This document shows, piece after piece, positions 53,417 to 61,628 of a stretch of DNA of 64,000 nt. The stretch is from contig DESD01000055.1 of NCBI GenBank assembly GCA_002361935.1, positions 37,124 through 101,123 of the forward strand. Direction: 5' to 3'. This stretch comes from Ruminococcaceae bacterium UBA3323 (lineage in GTDB: Bacteria; Bacillota; Clostridia; Oscillospirales; Acutalibacteraceae). Positions within the stretch are counted from its first letter, which is position 1; every line of letters begins with the position of its first letter. The notes beneath the pieces were generated by a model. It saw only the letters and a program-made list of their open reading frames with translations. It ran no database searches and was not told the origin of the DNA. Made by a program: the position numbers and the translations under genes.

Positions 53417-54403
53417 TTACAACAAATCTCCACCTAATGATTTGTTATTTATTTTGCTGAAATCAATATTGTTTTCTGTTGAAAGCCATAGCTTCATATA
53501 TTGAGAAATGAATGAGGCGGGCGGCAGAACGATAATTCCGTATTCGGAAAATACCTTTGCGCTTTCGTACATTTCCCTGTTTTCTGCACCGCAGATATAG
53601 CAGGGTATATTTTTGCATTTTATTGTTTCGGCAAATTTTCTAAAGCTGTCATTATCGGTGCAAATTGTGCCGGAATGGTATGTTTTAATCAATACCGCCT
53701 TTGTGTTATCGTCAATTTGGGGATACGCATTGCCGGTGTAGGCATTAAAAACTTTAATATTCCTGCTGAACTCGGAAAGCGTTATTCTGCCGAAGGGTTT
53801 AACTTCATCTGCTTTTTCATCAAAATCGGGGTTTTTGATAAAGGTGTCTCCGTTATAGCTGCCGTAATATTGATTTTTGATGCTGAAAATATCATCGGAA
53901 AGCTCGTTATGCTGTAAAAGCCGGCTTGCCCGATGGATATAAATTTTGTTGTCACTGTTTTTGTATGGAACAAAAACGCCGTTTCCGTATCCTTTTTCAA
54001 TAAAATCTATGGCTGCTGCAAAGTTGGAAAGCCCGTTTGCCCTTTTGTCTGTAAGAACATAATTGCTTGAAACAAGCAGAATGGGTTTGCAGATATTGCC
54101 GAGAGCATAGGAAAGAGCCGCCGCTGAATACTGCAGCGTATCCGTACCGTGCGCAACGATAATACCATTGCAATCTTCGGCAGCTGCATCGCAAACAGCA
54201 GAAATTAATTTTTCAAGTGTTTTACCCGTATTGTTTTCACTTAATGCGTAATACGGCTCTGCAATCTCAAAATCCATCGTTCTGCTGTATTCCTTTTTAT
54301 ACATTTCAAGCAGAAGCTTTTTATTTTCTTTGTTTGGGGAAATGCATTGCCCGTCTGAAGCGGAGCCGATTGTTCCGCCTGTAAAAATAACTGATATTTT
54401 CAT
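53417..54403 (-). CDS. L-asparaginase (type I-like)
   Basis: 328 residues from ATG 54403, with GGTGG upstream. The first catalytic Thr lies in IFTGGTIGS and the second in VAHGTDTLQYSAAAL. FVPYKNSDNKIYIHRASRLL and LIKTYHSGTICTD match the family. There is no signal peptide, so it should hydrolyse asparagine in the cytoplasm. It is divergent from ylmH with only 68 nt between them. Confidence 0.9.
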   Translation of the reverse strand: MKISVIFTGGTIGSASDGQCISPNKENKKLLLEMYKKEYSRTMDFEIAEPYYALSENNTGKTLEKLISAVCDAAAEDCNGIIVAHGTDTLQYSAAALSYALGNICKPILLVSSNYVLTDKRANGLSNFAAAIDFIEKGYGNGVFVPYKNSDNKIYIHRASRLLQHNELSDDIFSIKNQYYGSYNGDTFIKNPDFDEKADEVKPFGRITLSEFSRNIKVFNAYTGNAYPQIDDNTKAVLIKTYHSGTICTDNDSFRKFAETIKCKNIPCYICGAENREMYESAKVFSEYGIIVLPPASFISQYMKLWLSTENNIDFSKINNKSLGGDLL

Positions 54404-54436
54404 TTTAACCACCAAATAAATTATATACTGTTATTA

Positions 54437-54465
54437 TTGAAAAAACAACGAGAATATAATAAAAT
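54437..54465 (+). promoter_or_regulatory. Promoter of ylmH, predicting a leaderless mRNA
   Basis: TTGAAA (54437-54442), 17-nt spacer, TAAAAT (54460-54465). Only six bases separate the -10 box from the ATG, and no ribosome binding site exists. An overlapping TATAAT (54455-54460) would give a leader of about five nt. Confidence 0.5.
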
Positions 54466-54471
54466 AAGATT

Positions 54472-55200
54472 ATGGAAAATTCAGAAAAAAGATTTTTAGA
54501 GCTTGCGGACCGAGCTGAACAGCGCTTTTATACAACCTTTTCGGAATTTCTGAACATGGAGGAGGAAAGCGTTTTAAGCGCATTACATTTTAATATTGAC
54601 TGCCACCTTTTCGGCGGATATGATGGAGCAGAGCGATGCGTTGCTGCTTTCGGATACAACTGTGAGGACGCAGATTTTCCGATAAGTATTATTAAGGCAG
54701 AACCTGTTTCGCCGAAATTTGCGGATAAGCTTTCGCACAGGGATTTCCTTGGCTCTCTTATGGGGCTCGGAATAAAAAGAGAGGTGCTTGGCGATATTGT
54801 TATTGCTGATAATACCGGCTATATTTTCTGCCTGAATACGATTGCCGAATATGTTGTTCAGGAGCTTTCCAAGGTTCGCCATACGATTGTAAAATGCAGT
54901 ATTGCGGAAACATTGCCGAATTCAGCAGTTAAAACACCTGAAGAGGAGCAGATGGTTGTAGCTTCCGAACGACTTGATGTTCTTGTTGCGGCTGTTTATC
55001 ATTTTTCACGAAGTGCTGTTAAGGAGCTTTTTGTTGCGCGGAAAATCTATGTAAACAGCAGCCTTTGTGAAAATTTTTCGTATATACCGAAAGAAAAGGA
55101 TATCATTTCCGTCCGTGGTAAGGGAAGATTTGTTTATAACGGTGTAATCGGTAAAACAAAGAAAGACAGAAATATTATTTCTGTAGGAGTTTATAAATGA
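54472..55200 (+). CDS. ylmH: S4-domain RNA-binding protein YlmH
   Basis: 242 residues. The N-terminal and middle regions (FSEFLNMEEESVLSAL, LSHRDFLGSLMGLGIKREVLGDI) are typical of YlmH, and an S4 RNA-binding domain lies at about 165-235 (VASERLDVLVAAVYHFSRSAVKELF). YlmH works in ribosome quality control and is linked to the division cluster in many Bacillota. Here it is alone, away from sepF/ylmG/divIVA. Translation may start on a leaderless message. Confidence 0.9.
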   Translation: MENSEKRFLELADRAEQRFYTTFSEFLNMEEESVLSALHFNIDCHLFGGYDGAERCVAAFGYNCEDADFPISIIKAEPVSPKFADKLSHRDFLGSLMGLGIKREVLGDIVIADNTGYIFCLNTIAEYVVQELSKVRHTIVKCSIAETLPNSAVKTPEEEQMVVASERLDVLVAAVYHFSRSAVKELFVARKIYVNSSLCENFSYIPKEKDIISVRGKGRFVYNGVIGKTKKDRNIISVGVYK

Positions 55201-55232
55201 AAAAGCAGTTGATTTTACTCAACTGCTTTTTT
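55201..55232 (+). terminator. Terminator of ylmH
   Basis: Twelve-bp stem AAAAGCAGTTGA / TCAACTGCTTTT followed by TT. Confidence 0.88.
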
Positions 55233-55241
55233 GTGTTATCA

Positions 55242-55262
55242 GCTTCCCTCTTGAGGGGAGCC
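55242..55262 (-). terminator. Hairpin after ybjQ, short relative of the CTCCCTC repeats
   Basis: GGCTCCCCTC / GAGGGAAGC pairs over nine bp with one G-T. The sequence resembles the end of the 47264-47387 element but is only 21 bp long. Confidence 0.4.
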
Positions 55263-55279
55263 TTTAATATAAAAAGTGT

Positions 55280-55603
55280 TTATTTGTTCTGAACAACAAC
55301 GGCCGTGCCTGTTGCGATAACCATAATCATTCCTGCACTGCCGAATGATTCGTAATCAACCTTAACACCTACAACGGCATTTGCGCCGATTTGTGCTGCC
55401 TTTGTTTCCATTTCTCTTAAGGCATTGTTTCGTGCATTGATAAGCTCTTCTTCATATCCTGCGGAGCGTCCGCCGACAATATTTCTTATAGAAGCACCGA
55501 AATCCTTAATAAAATTAATGCCTGCAACAATTTCGCCTGTTACAATTCCCTTGTATTCAACGATAACTCCGTTTTCAAGGGTTGGGGTTGTTACACTGAT
55601 CAT
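55280..55603 (-). CDS. YbjQ/UPF0145 family protein
   Basis: 107 residues. VSTTP-like start ([12 protein letters not shown]), [32 protein letters not shown] and [20 protein letters not shown] are diagnostic of the UPF0145/YbjQ family, small pentameric beta/alpha proteins of unknown role that may bind metals. AAGGAG lies within the end of the upstream gene, and the start overlaps that gene's stop by 4 nt. Confidence 0.92.
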   Translation of the reverse strand: MISVTTPTLENGVIVEYKGIVTGEIVAGINFIKDFGASIRNIVGGRSAGYEEELINARNNALREMETKAAQIGANAVVGVKVDYESFGSAGMIMVIATGTAVVVQNK

Positions 55604-56658
55604 AATGAATTCTCCTTATTGATTAGATATTGTTTTAGATGATTATATAGTTTTTCGTGATTATGTATTGAAAGCAATGCAGCCGTTCCGTTTTCAAGCT
55701 CAATATAAATAACATTTTCCCAAAAATAATCGGGATGCGGTGTTTTTATTATATTTTGCTTTGTATTCAGAATATTCTGCTGCTCTTCTATAGATGAAAT
55801 GTAGTGAACATCTTTTATATACTGATATATAATGGCCGGGGGTGCTTTATTTGTATAGCAATTTAATTTGATTGCAGCAACCAGCTTGTTCTGAACAATA
55901 AGATTTATTTCAAAAACATAAAACCAAGCAGAGTGGATTATAAATAAGATTATAAATATCATTCTGAAATCAATCGAAGGAAATATCCTGTTGAGAGCAA
56001 AGGATAAAACAGCTGATAAAACCGCAGGTAAAAGAATTGTTACAATAAAGCTTTTAAAGTAGCATTTAATATGATTTCCTAACGGCATATTTATAAAATA
56101 TTTTTCTGTTCTGCTTCCGTTATAATTCTGAAGCGGAGCAACGCTTTGTTTATTTTCTGCATCATTATTTTGTTGTAATGCTGCACTTTGATTATCTTCA
56201 GTAAATTCTTCTATTAAGGATAGCAGTTCATCGCTTTTAAAAACGCTTATCAGAACAGTTGAATAGTTTTGATCCTTAAAAGTAATTGCATGGTTTATCG
56301 GCAGAAGAATATTGAAGAAGTTTGTTTTAACAGGGTTTTGTGCTGTTATACTTCTGTATATTTTCGACAGTTCCTTTGAATCAATCAGCCTTAATTCCGT
56401 TGCATTGTTGCAATCCACTGTACGAGATAGTCCGAAAAATACAGTTCGGAATTTGATTTTTCCGTCTTTGAATATTACAAAGCTGTTCCATATAATCCAT
56501 AATAGATTGATTATTATGAAAGAGGATATGAAAACAATAATTTTCCTGTTGAAAACAGATTGCAATATAAAGCTTATCATCAAATTAAACGGAAGAATGC
56601 AAATACATTCGTAAAACAAACTCTCTATTCCAAGTTTTGCGATAAATACTTTTTTCAT
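55600..56658 (-). CDS. Membrane protein with duplicated PH-like modules
   Basis: 352 residues with four membrane helices in two pairs (about 20-60 and 205-255). Each pair is followed by a cytoplasmic beta-rich module that ends in a similar way ([60 protein letters not shown]), resembling bacterial PH-like domains. A Gln/Asn-rich linker (about 155-185) joins the halves. No ribosome binding site is clear at ATG 56658. It is coupled to ybjQ, and both follow nfeD and the slipin gene in the same direction, though a strong hairpin stands between. Function unknown. Confidence 0.78.
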   Translation of the reverse strand: MKKVFIAKLGIESLFYECICILPFNLMISFILQSVFNRKIIVFISSFIIINLLWIIWNSFVIFKDGKIKFRTVFFGLSRTVDCNNATELRLIDSKELSKIYRSITAQNPVKTNFFNILLPINHAITFKDQNYSTVLISVFKSDELLSLIEEFTEDNQSAALQQNNDAENKQSVAPLQNYNGSRTEKYFINMPLGNHIKCYFKSFIVTILLPAVLSAVLSFALNRIFPSIDFRMIFIILFIIHSAWFYVFEINLIVQNKLVAAIKLNCYTNKAPPAIIYQYIKDVHYISSIEEQQNILNTKQNIIKTPHPDYFWENVIYIELENGTAALLSIHNHEKLYNHLKQYLINKENSL

Positions 56659-56679
56659 ATCATATTCATTTATTATTTT

Positions 56680-56714
56680 AAACGATGTAAGGGTTTCCTG
56701 CCCTTACATCGTTT
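56680..56714 (-). terminator. Strong hairpin after the slipin gene
   Basis: Fourteen-bp perfect stem AAACGATGTAAGGG / CCCTTACATCGTTT. On the minus strand it is followed by TAAAATAA rather than a T-run, so some read-through into the PH-like gene is possible. Confidence 0.6.
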
Positions 56715-56722
56715 GGAAGTGG

Positions 56723-57652
56723 TTATTTTTTTAACACGCCGTCAAGTCCGGAAGCAAGACCGGCAAGCGACTGAATTTCGCTTGGAATAATAATTTTTGT
56801 TGACTGGCCGTCTGCTGCCTTGGCGAATGCTTCAAGTGATTTGATTTTAACAACGGCATCTGACGGATCGGCTTCTTTAATCATTCGAATACCGTCTGCT
56901 TCAGCCTGCTTGATTTTAAGAATAGCCTGCGCCTCACCGTCTGCCTCGCGGATTTTCTGCTCGCGAACGGCATCGGCACGAAGAATGGCGGATTGTTTTT
57001 CAGCCTCAGCCTCAAGAATTTTTGATTCTTTAAAGCCCTGTGCTTCAAGAATACGGCTCTGCTTATCACCCTCGGCACGAAGAATAGCCTCTCGGCGTTC
57101 ACGCTCTGCCTTCATCTGCTTTTCCATTGAATCCTGAATTTCTTTCGGAGGAAGAATGTTTTTAAGCTCAACCCTGTTTACCTTAATGCCCCAGGGATCT
57201 GTTGCTTCATCAAGGATTGAACGGATTTTTGTGTTGATTGTATCTCTTGATGTAAGAGTAGCATCCAGCTCCATTTCACCGATGATGTTACGAAGCGTTG
57301 TTGCGGTAAGGTTTTCAATAGCAGCAAGAGGCGCTTCAACACCATAGCAGTAAAGCTTAGGGTCTGTTATCTGAAAGAAGACAACCGTATCTATCTTCAT
57401 TGTAACATTATCCTTTGTAATAACAGCCTGCGGAGCAAAATCAACAACCTGCTCTTTAAGGGAAACAATTTTTGCAATTCTTTCAATAAACGGAATTTTG
57501 ATTTTCAGTCCGCCCGTCTGCCATGTTGCTGAGTATTTACCAAGCCTTTCAACAACATAAGCTTTGGACTGCGGAACAATTTTAATGTTTGCAATTCCGA
57601 TAATGAGAAGTATAAGAATAACTATACCTATAAAAATTAAGAATCCTTCCAT
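56723..57652 (-). CDS. SPFH/band-7 protein, slipin or QmcA type
   Basis: 309 residues. An N-terminal membrane helix (LIFIGIVILILLIIGIANI) precedes the SPFH domain (SKAYVVERLGKYSATWQTG, KDNVTMKIDTVVFFQITDP, RNIIGEMELDATLTSRDTIN), then a long Glu/Ala/Arg coiled coil (about 180-250, repeats of ILEA/ILRA-type). Such proteins form membrane microdomain scaffolds or cages around proteases. It pairs with the nfeD gene 20 nt upstream, a classic partner. Confidence 0.93.
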   Translation of the reverse strand: MEGFLIFIGIVILILLIIGIANIKIVPQSKAYVVERLGKYSATWQTGGLKIKIPFIERIAKIVSLKEQVVDFAPQAVITKDNVTMKIDTVVFFQITDPKLYCYGVEAPLAAIENLTATTLRNIIGEMELDATLTSRDTINTKIRSILDEATDPWGIKVNRVELKNILPPKEIQDSMEKQMKAERERREAILRAEGDKQSRILEAQGFKESKILEAEAEKQSAILRADAVREQKIREADGEAQAILKIKQAEADGIRMIKEADPSDAVVKIKSLEAFAKAADGQSTKIIIPSEIQSLAGLASGLDGVLKK

Positions 57653-57672
57653 AATAAAAATCTCCTTTTAAA

Positions 57673-58104
57673 TTAATTATTTTCATTAACTGATACAATC
57701 AGTTTAACGCCTTCTATTTTCAGCACATGAACAAGTGTGCCTTCGGAAATAGTATCTCCGTTTTTGCTTCGTGCCGACCAGATTTGATTATCAACCTTAA
57801 CCTGACCCTTGGCATCTATGTTGGATATTTCTTCTGTTACAACGGCAAGCTTTCCGACATAACGGTCTGCATTTGTTTTAACATAATCCGTTTTAAGCGA
57901 TTTTTTTGCAAGCGGATAGATAATTGCAAGCGCTGCAATGGAAACTGCGAAAAACAGGAAAACCTGTATTGCAATATTATCCGTAAAAAAGCTTGCTGCC
58001 AATGCGGCAGCACCGCCGACTGCAAACCATATTGAAAGAAGCTGTGCACTGATAACCTCAACAACAATGGCAATTACGATAACGGCAATCCATACCCAAA
58101 TCAT
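57673..58104 (-). CDS. NfeD-like membrane protein
   Basis: 143 residues from ATG 58104 with GGAGG upstream. Three to four membrane helices (IWVWIAVIVIAIVVEVISAQ, LSIWFAVGGAAALAASFF, FLFFAVSIAALAIIYPLAKK) are followed by an OB-fold C-terminal domain (YVGKLAVVTEEISN... GQVKVDNQIWSARS... VHVLKIEGVKLIV). This is the short NfeD class without a protease domain, which works with a slipin. The preceding leader is a candidate regulatory RNA. Confidence 0.92.
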   Translation of the reverse strand: MIWVWIAVIVIAIVVEVISAQLLSIWFAVGGAAALAASFFTDNIAIQVFLFFAVSIAALAIIYPLAKKSLKTDYVKTNADRYVGKLAVVTEEISNIDAKGQVKVDNQIWSARSKNGDTISEGTLVHVLKIEGVKLIVSVNENN

Positions 58105-58206
58105 CTGATATCCTCCTTTGGTAGTATATATTGTTTTCTGCTTAAGCATCAAAAAGTCGAAGTATGGGCTTCGGCTCTTTAATGTTCAAACATTAAAGAA
58201 TTGTTT

Positions 58207-58330
58207 AAAAAAACTCATATACGGAAGTCCGCATATGAGTCTCATTCATTAAAACTTTGCCAGAGGCTTTCTTCCCTCGGTTGATGACAAAAGTTCGCAA
58301 TTTGATTTGTGGAATTACTCCCTCCATGTT
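58207..58330 (-). ncRNA. Candidate riboswitch or small RNA upstream of nfeD
   Basis: A roughly 124-nt transcript is predicted from a perfect promoter to an intrinsic terminator (stem ACTCATAT / ATATGAGT with inner CGGA / TCCG, 58213-58240, then seven T on the minus strand). Its middle folds into a long hairpin: AACTTTTGTC pairs with GGCAAAGTT, and CCGAGG with CCTCTGG above it. TGGA / TCCA gives a small 5' stem. About 100 nt and two more hairpins (CTTTAATG / CATTAAAG and CGAAG / CTTCG) separate the terminator from nfeD. I could not assign it to any known RNA class. Confidence 0.5.
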
Positions 58331-58336
58331 GAGCTG

Positions 58337-58365
58337 ATTATACCACAAAACCTCGCATTTGTCAA
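58337..58365 (-). promoter_or_regulatory. Perfect sigma-A promoter of the nfeD leader RNA
   Basis: TTGACA (58360-58365), 17-nt spacer, TATAAT (58337-58342) on the minus strand. The -35 region lies in a perfect 11-bp tandem repeat (58359-58369 and 58370-58380). Confidence 0.8.
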
Positions 58366-58389
58366 TATTTTGTCAATATTTTTTACGAG

Positions 58390-58417
58390 TTGACAAATTT
58401 TCACTCTGTAATATAAT
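58390..58417 (+). promoter_or_regulatory. Divergent promoter of the ClC gene
   Basis: TTGACA (58390-58395), 16-nt spacer, TATAAT (58412-58417) on the plus strand, back to back with the leader RNA promoter. Confidence 0.75.
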
Positions 58418-58466
58418 ATTAAAAAACGCATATATAATATGTATTTAAATACTACAGGTGTTCAAA

Positions 58467-60026
58467 ATGAAAGAAAAGGGCAAATCAACCTTTAGGAAAA
58501 TTGAATATCACAGAAAAGAAAGCTTTTATCTTATTGTAAGAGGTGTGGAAACCGGTATAGCGGCAGGACTCGTTTGCGTGCTTTACAGGTTTTTTCTTTC
58601 AAAGGCAGAGGAATATCTTTATTTCATAATAGATTATGTTAAGGGCAATCCGTTTAAAACTGCCTTGTGGCTTTTTTTGCTTGCGCTTCTCGGAGCAGGT
58701 GTTTCCTTTCTGATTAAGTGGGAGCCTCTTTCGGGCGGCTCCGGTATTCCTCAGGTTACGGGAGAAATCAGGGGCCATTTTTCGCACAATTGGATTCGGG
58801 TTATTGCGGCGAAGCTTATCGGCAGCACTGCTTCCGTTTTTTCGGGGCTTTCACTTGGCAGAGAGGGCCCCAGCATTCAGTTCGGTGCAATGGCGGCAAA
58901 GGGCGTTGCCGGAATAACCAAAGCCGATAAAACAACAGAGCTGAGAATGATAAGCTGCGGTGCAGGGGCAGGTATGGCGGCAGCGTTTAATGCCCCTCTT
59001 GCAGGTATTATGTTTGTTCTTGAAGAGATACATCATACCTTTGATAAATCCATTCTGTGTATGGGAATTGTTGCAACCGTTACAGCGGATTTCGTTTCCA
59101 AAATCTTTTTCGGACAGGGCACGGTTTTTAATTTTAATGCCGAAAATCTGCCGCTTCGCTATTATTGGCTTATTATTGTTTTAGGTTTGCTTCTTGGCGT
59201 TTTCGGCTCTTTATATAATATAATTATGGTTAAGGGGCAGGATTTATACAAAAAAATTTCGGGAATTCCGCCGTGGCTTAAAATGGCCTGCGTTTTTGTA
59301 ATCAGCGGCGTTGTCGGTCTGCTGCTGCCGCAGGTGCTTTGCGGCGGCCACAGTATGGTTGATTTTCTTTTAAAGGATCATCCCGGTGTTTCGGTTATGC
59401 TGCTTCTTGTTATTGCAAAGTTTTTCTTCGGTGCATTCAGCTTCAGCTCGGGTGCACCCGGCGGTACACTTTATCCGTTAACCGTGCTGGGAACCTATAT
59501 AGGGGCGGTTTTTGCCTCGGCTGCAACAGAGCTGTTCAGTCTGAAAGGCGATCTGAGGGAGGAATTCATTGTTCTTGGCATGGCAGGACTTTTTGCTTCC
59601 ATTGTCCGTGCGCCGTTAACGGGTGTTATTGTTGTTTTTGAAATCACGGGAAATATGCATACGCTTCTTCCCCTTGTTGCCGTAAGCCTGGTTTCGTATG
59701 CAACGGCCAATATGCTTGGTTCGGCGCCGTTTTACTCCGCTTTGCTGGACAGAATACTGAAGGGAAAAGAAAATGTTCCGTCCAAGGCAGGGGAAAAGGT
59801 ACTTAAGACGTATGTTGTTCCTACAGGAAGCCCTATAAGCGGAAAAAGAATATCCGATATTGACTGGGGCAAGCATTGCCTGATTGTTTCCGTTGAGCGT
59901 AATGAGGTTCCGATAACACCGAAAGGCGATACGGTTATTCTGGAGGGCGATGAGCTTGTTATACTGATCAGCCAGCGCAGATTTGCAAGGGATATTAACA
60001 GGCTTGAAAAAATAATCAACGGGTAA
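58467..60026 (+). CDS. ClC-family chloride channel/antiporter with RCK C-domain
   Basis: 519 residues from ATG 58467 with AGGTG upstream; GTG 58458 is an alternative. The ion-pathway motifs GSGIPQV, GREGPSIQFG and the helix-N region SSGAPGGTLYPL are visible, as is the gating-glutamate position in GREGP. The C-terminal 80 residues (TYVVPTGSPISGKRISDI... EGDELVILI) form a TrkA-C/RCK-type domain. It moves chloride, perhaps in exchange for protons, in pH or osmotic balance. Confidence 0.93.
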   Translation: MKEKGKSTFRKIEYHRKESFYLIVRGVETGIAAGLVCVLYRFFLSKAEEYLYFIIDYVKGNPFKTALWLFLLALLGAGVSFLIKWEPLSGGSGIPQVTGEIRGHFSHNWIRVIAAKLIGSTASVFSGLSLGREGPSIQFGAMAAKGVAGITKADKTTELRMISCGAGAGMAAAFNAPLAGIMFVLEEIHHTFDKSILCMGIVATVTADFVSKIFFGQGTVFNFNAENLPLRYYWLIIVLGLLLGVFGSLYNIIMVKGQDLYKKISGIPPWLKMACVFVISGVVGLLLPQVLCGGHSMVDFLLKDHPGVSVMLLLVIAKFFFGAFSFSSGAPGGTLYPLTVLGTYIGAVFASAATELFSLKGDLREEFIVLGMAGLFASIVRAPLTGVIVVFEITGNMHTLLPLVAVSLVSYATANMLGSAPFYSALLDRILKGKENVPSKAGEKVLKTYVVPTGSPISGKRISDIDWGKHCLIVSVERNEVPITPKGDTVILEGDELVILISQRRFARDINRLEKIING

Positions 60027-60112
60027 AATATAAAAAATATATAAATTTAATTGATACAAAATTAATATTATGATAAAATAACTTATTAAATTTTATGAAA
60101 AGGGGTTACTTT

Positions 60113-61609
60113 ATGTCTGAAATTAAAGAACAGAAAAAGTATATGAAGTTTTCAGAGATTATTACATATGGTATCGGCCTATTCGGCGTTGCTCTTTTAA
60201 CAGGCTGGATGCCGGATTATACTGCTACTTTCTTTGCCGACTTTGCATTCAAGGGAAAGGGCTTTGATACGGCAACAATGTCAAACGCCATTTCAACAGT
60301 GTTTCTTGCAGCAGGCTTTGTAGGCGCTGTGTGCGAGCTTGTAATCGGCTATCTTGTAGACCGTACAAGAACGAAATTCGGCAAGGTTAAGCCATGGGTT
60401 GGCTTCGGCGTTATTCCGCTTGCCGTTATTGCACTTCTTGTTTTTGTTGCACCGAACACAAATTCCCAAACCATGGCAATCATCTGGATGTTTGTAATTT
60501 ACAGCCTGTATACAGCTGTTTCCTGCGCAGTTGAAAGCCCTTCAAACTGCTTCGGTTCTCTCTGCTCTCCGAATCCAAGCGAGCGTTCAACAGCCATTTC
60601 CATTTCTTCCTTCCTTCGTTCTGTTGGTCAGAGCGGCGGTATGGTTGTTATTATGGTTGTAGGTATTATCATGAAAGCCGTTATGGGCCAGCAGCAATTT
60701 AAAAATGCCGAGGGTCAGGGGCTTGACCTTGTTGTATCAACAGCCGTATGTGCGCTTGGTCTTATATTATTTACAATGATTTTCTTTGCAAACAATAAAG
60801 AGCGTGTTCCGTTTACACAGGAAAAGGTAAGCATCAAGGATGCTGTTAAGGTTGTTTTCGGAAACAAAAACCTTCTGATGGTTTCACTTACAAAGCTTGC
60901 CGGCTGTGGCAGAGGTGTTTACGGCACGGTTTCGCTTTATATTGCAATCTATCTTTTAGGCTCTAAGGATTTAAAGCTTGCACTTCTTCTTCCTATGGGT
61001 ATCGGCACGGCTGTAGGTACGCTGCTTGTAAACTTTGTGCTTAAAAAGTTCTCAACAAAGCAGACATACATTATCTTCTGCGTTTACGGTGCAAGTGCAC
61101 TTGCAATTCTTTATCTTGTTTCAAGTGCAATCGGATTCAATAAAACGCTTATCATTCCGTTCCTTATCATCAATTTCTTCTGTGGACTTCAGCATGGTAA
61201 TACAAACACCACCCCGAACATTATGATTGCAGACTGTGTTGATGAAATTGAATACAAAACAGGCAAACGTCAGGATGGTATTGCTTATGCCGGCTACGGT
61301 CTGTTTTCAAAGGTTGCATCTGCTTTAACAAAGGGTCTTGGCCCATGGCTGCTTTACACATGGTCACAGTATCAGGTATCTCAGGATGTAAATGTGGCTT
61401 ATGCACCTCAGTCAGATACAACGCTGAACAGAATGCTTATGATTTATACAATTATTCCTGCCGTATTTGTTCTTCTTCAGGCTGTTCCGATTTTCTTCTA
61501 TGATAACGTTGGAAAGAAGAAGGCTATGATTACGGAGGCTCTTCAGGAGCGCCGTGCGGCTAAGGCAGAAGAATCAAGTGCAGCTGCCGATGAAGCAGCC
61601 GCAGAATAA
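60113..61609 (+). CDS. GPH-family MFS sugar symporter
   Basis: 498 residues from ATG 60113 with AAAAGGGG upstream. Twelve helices are expected. GYLVDRTRTKFGKVKPWVGFG after helix 2 is the GPH motif, and DCVDEIEYKTGKRQDGIAYAG matches the corresponding motif in the second half. The C-terminus is an Ala/Glu tail. It starts an operon with the membrane-anchored protein 19 nt downstream. Substrate unknown. Confidence 0.9.
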   Translation: MSEIKEQKKYMKFSEIITYGIGLFGVALLTGWMPDYTATFFADFAFKGKGFDTATMSNAISTVFLAAGFVGAVCELVIGYLVDRTRTKFGKVKPWVGFGVIPLAVIALLVFVAPNTNSQTMAIIWMFVIYSLYTAVSCAVESPSNCFGSLCSPNPSERSTAISISSFLRSVGQSGGMVVIMVVGIIMKAVMGQQQFKNAEGQGLDLVVSTAVCALGLILFTMIFFANNKERVPFTQEKVSIKDAVKVVFGNKNLLMVSLTKLAGCGRGVYGTVSLYIAIYLLGSKDLKLALLLPMGIGTAVGTLLVNFVLKKFSTKQTYIIFCVYGASALAILYLVSSAIGFNKTLIIPFLIINFFCGLQHGNTNTTPNIMIADCVDEIEYKTGKRQDGIAYAGYGLFSKVASALTKGLGPWLLYTWSQYQVSQDVNVAYAPQSDTTLNRMLMIYTIIPAVFVLLQAVPIFFYDNVGKKKAMITEALQERRAAKAEESSAAADEAAAE

Positions 61610-61628
61610 TAGAGGAGGGTAATTGATT

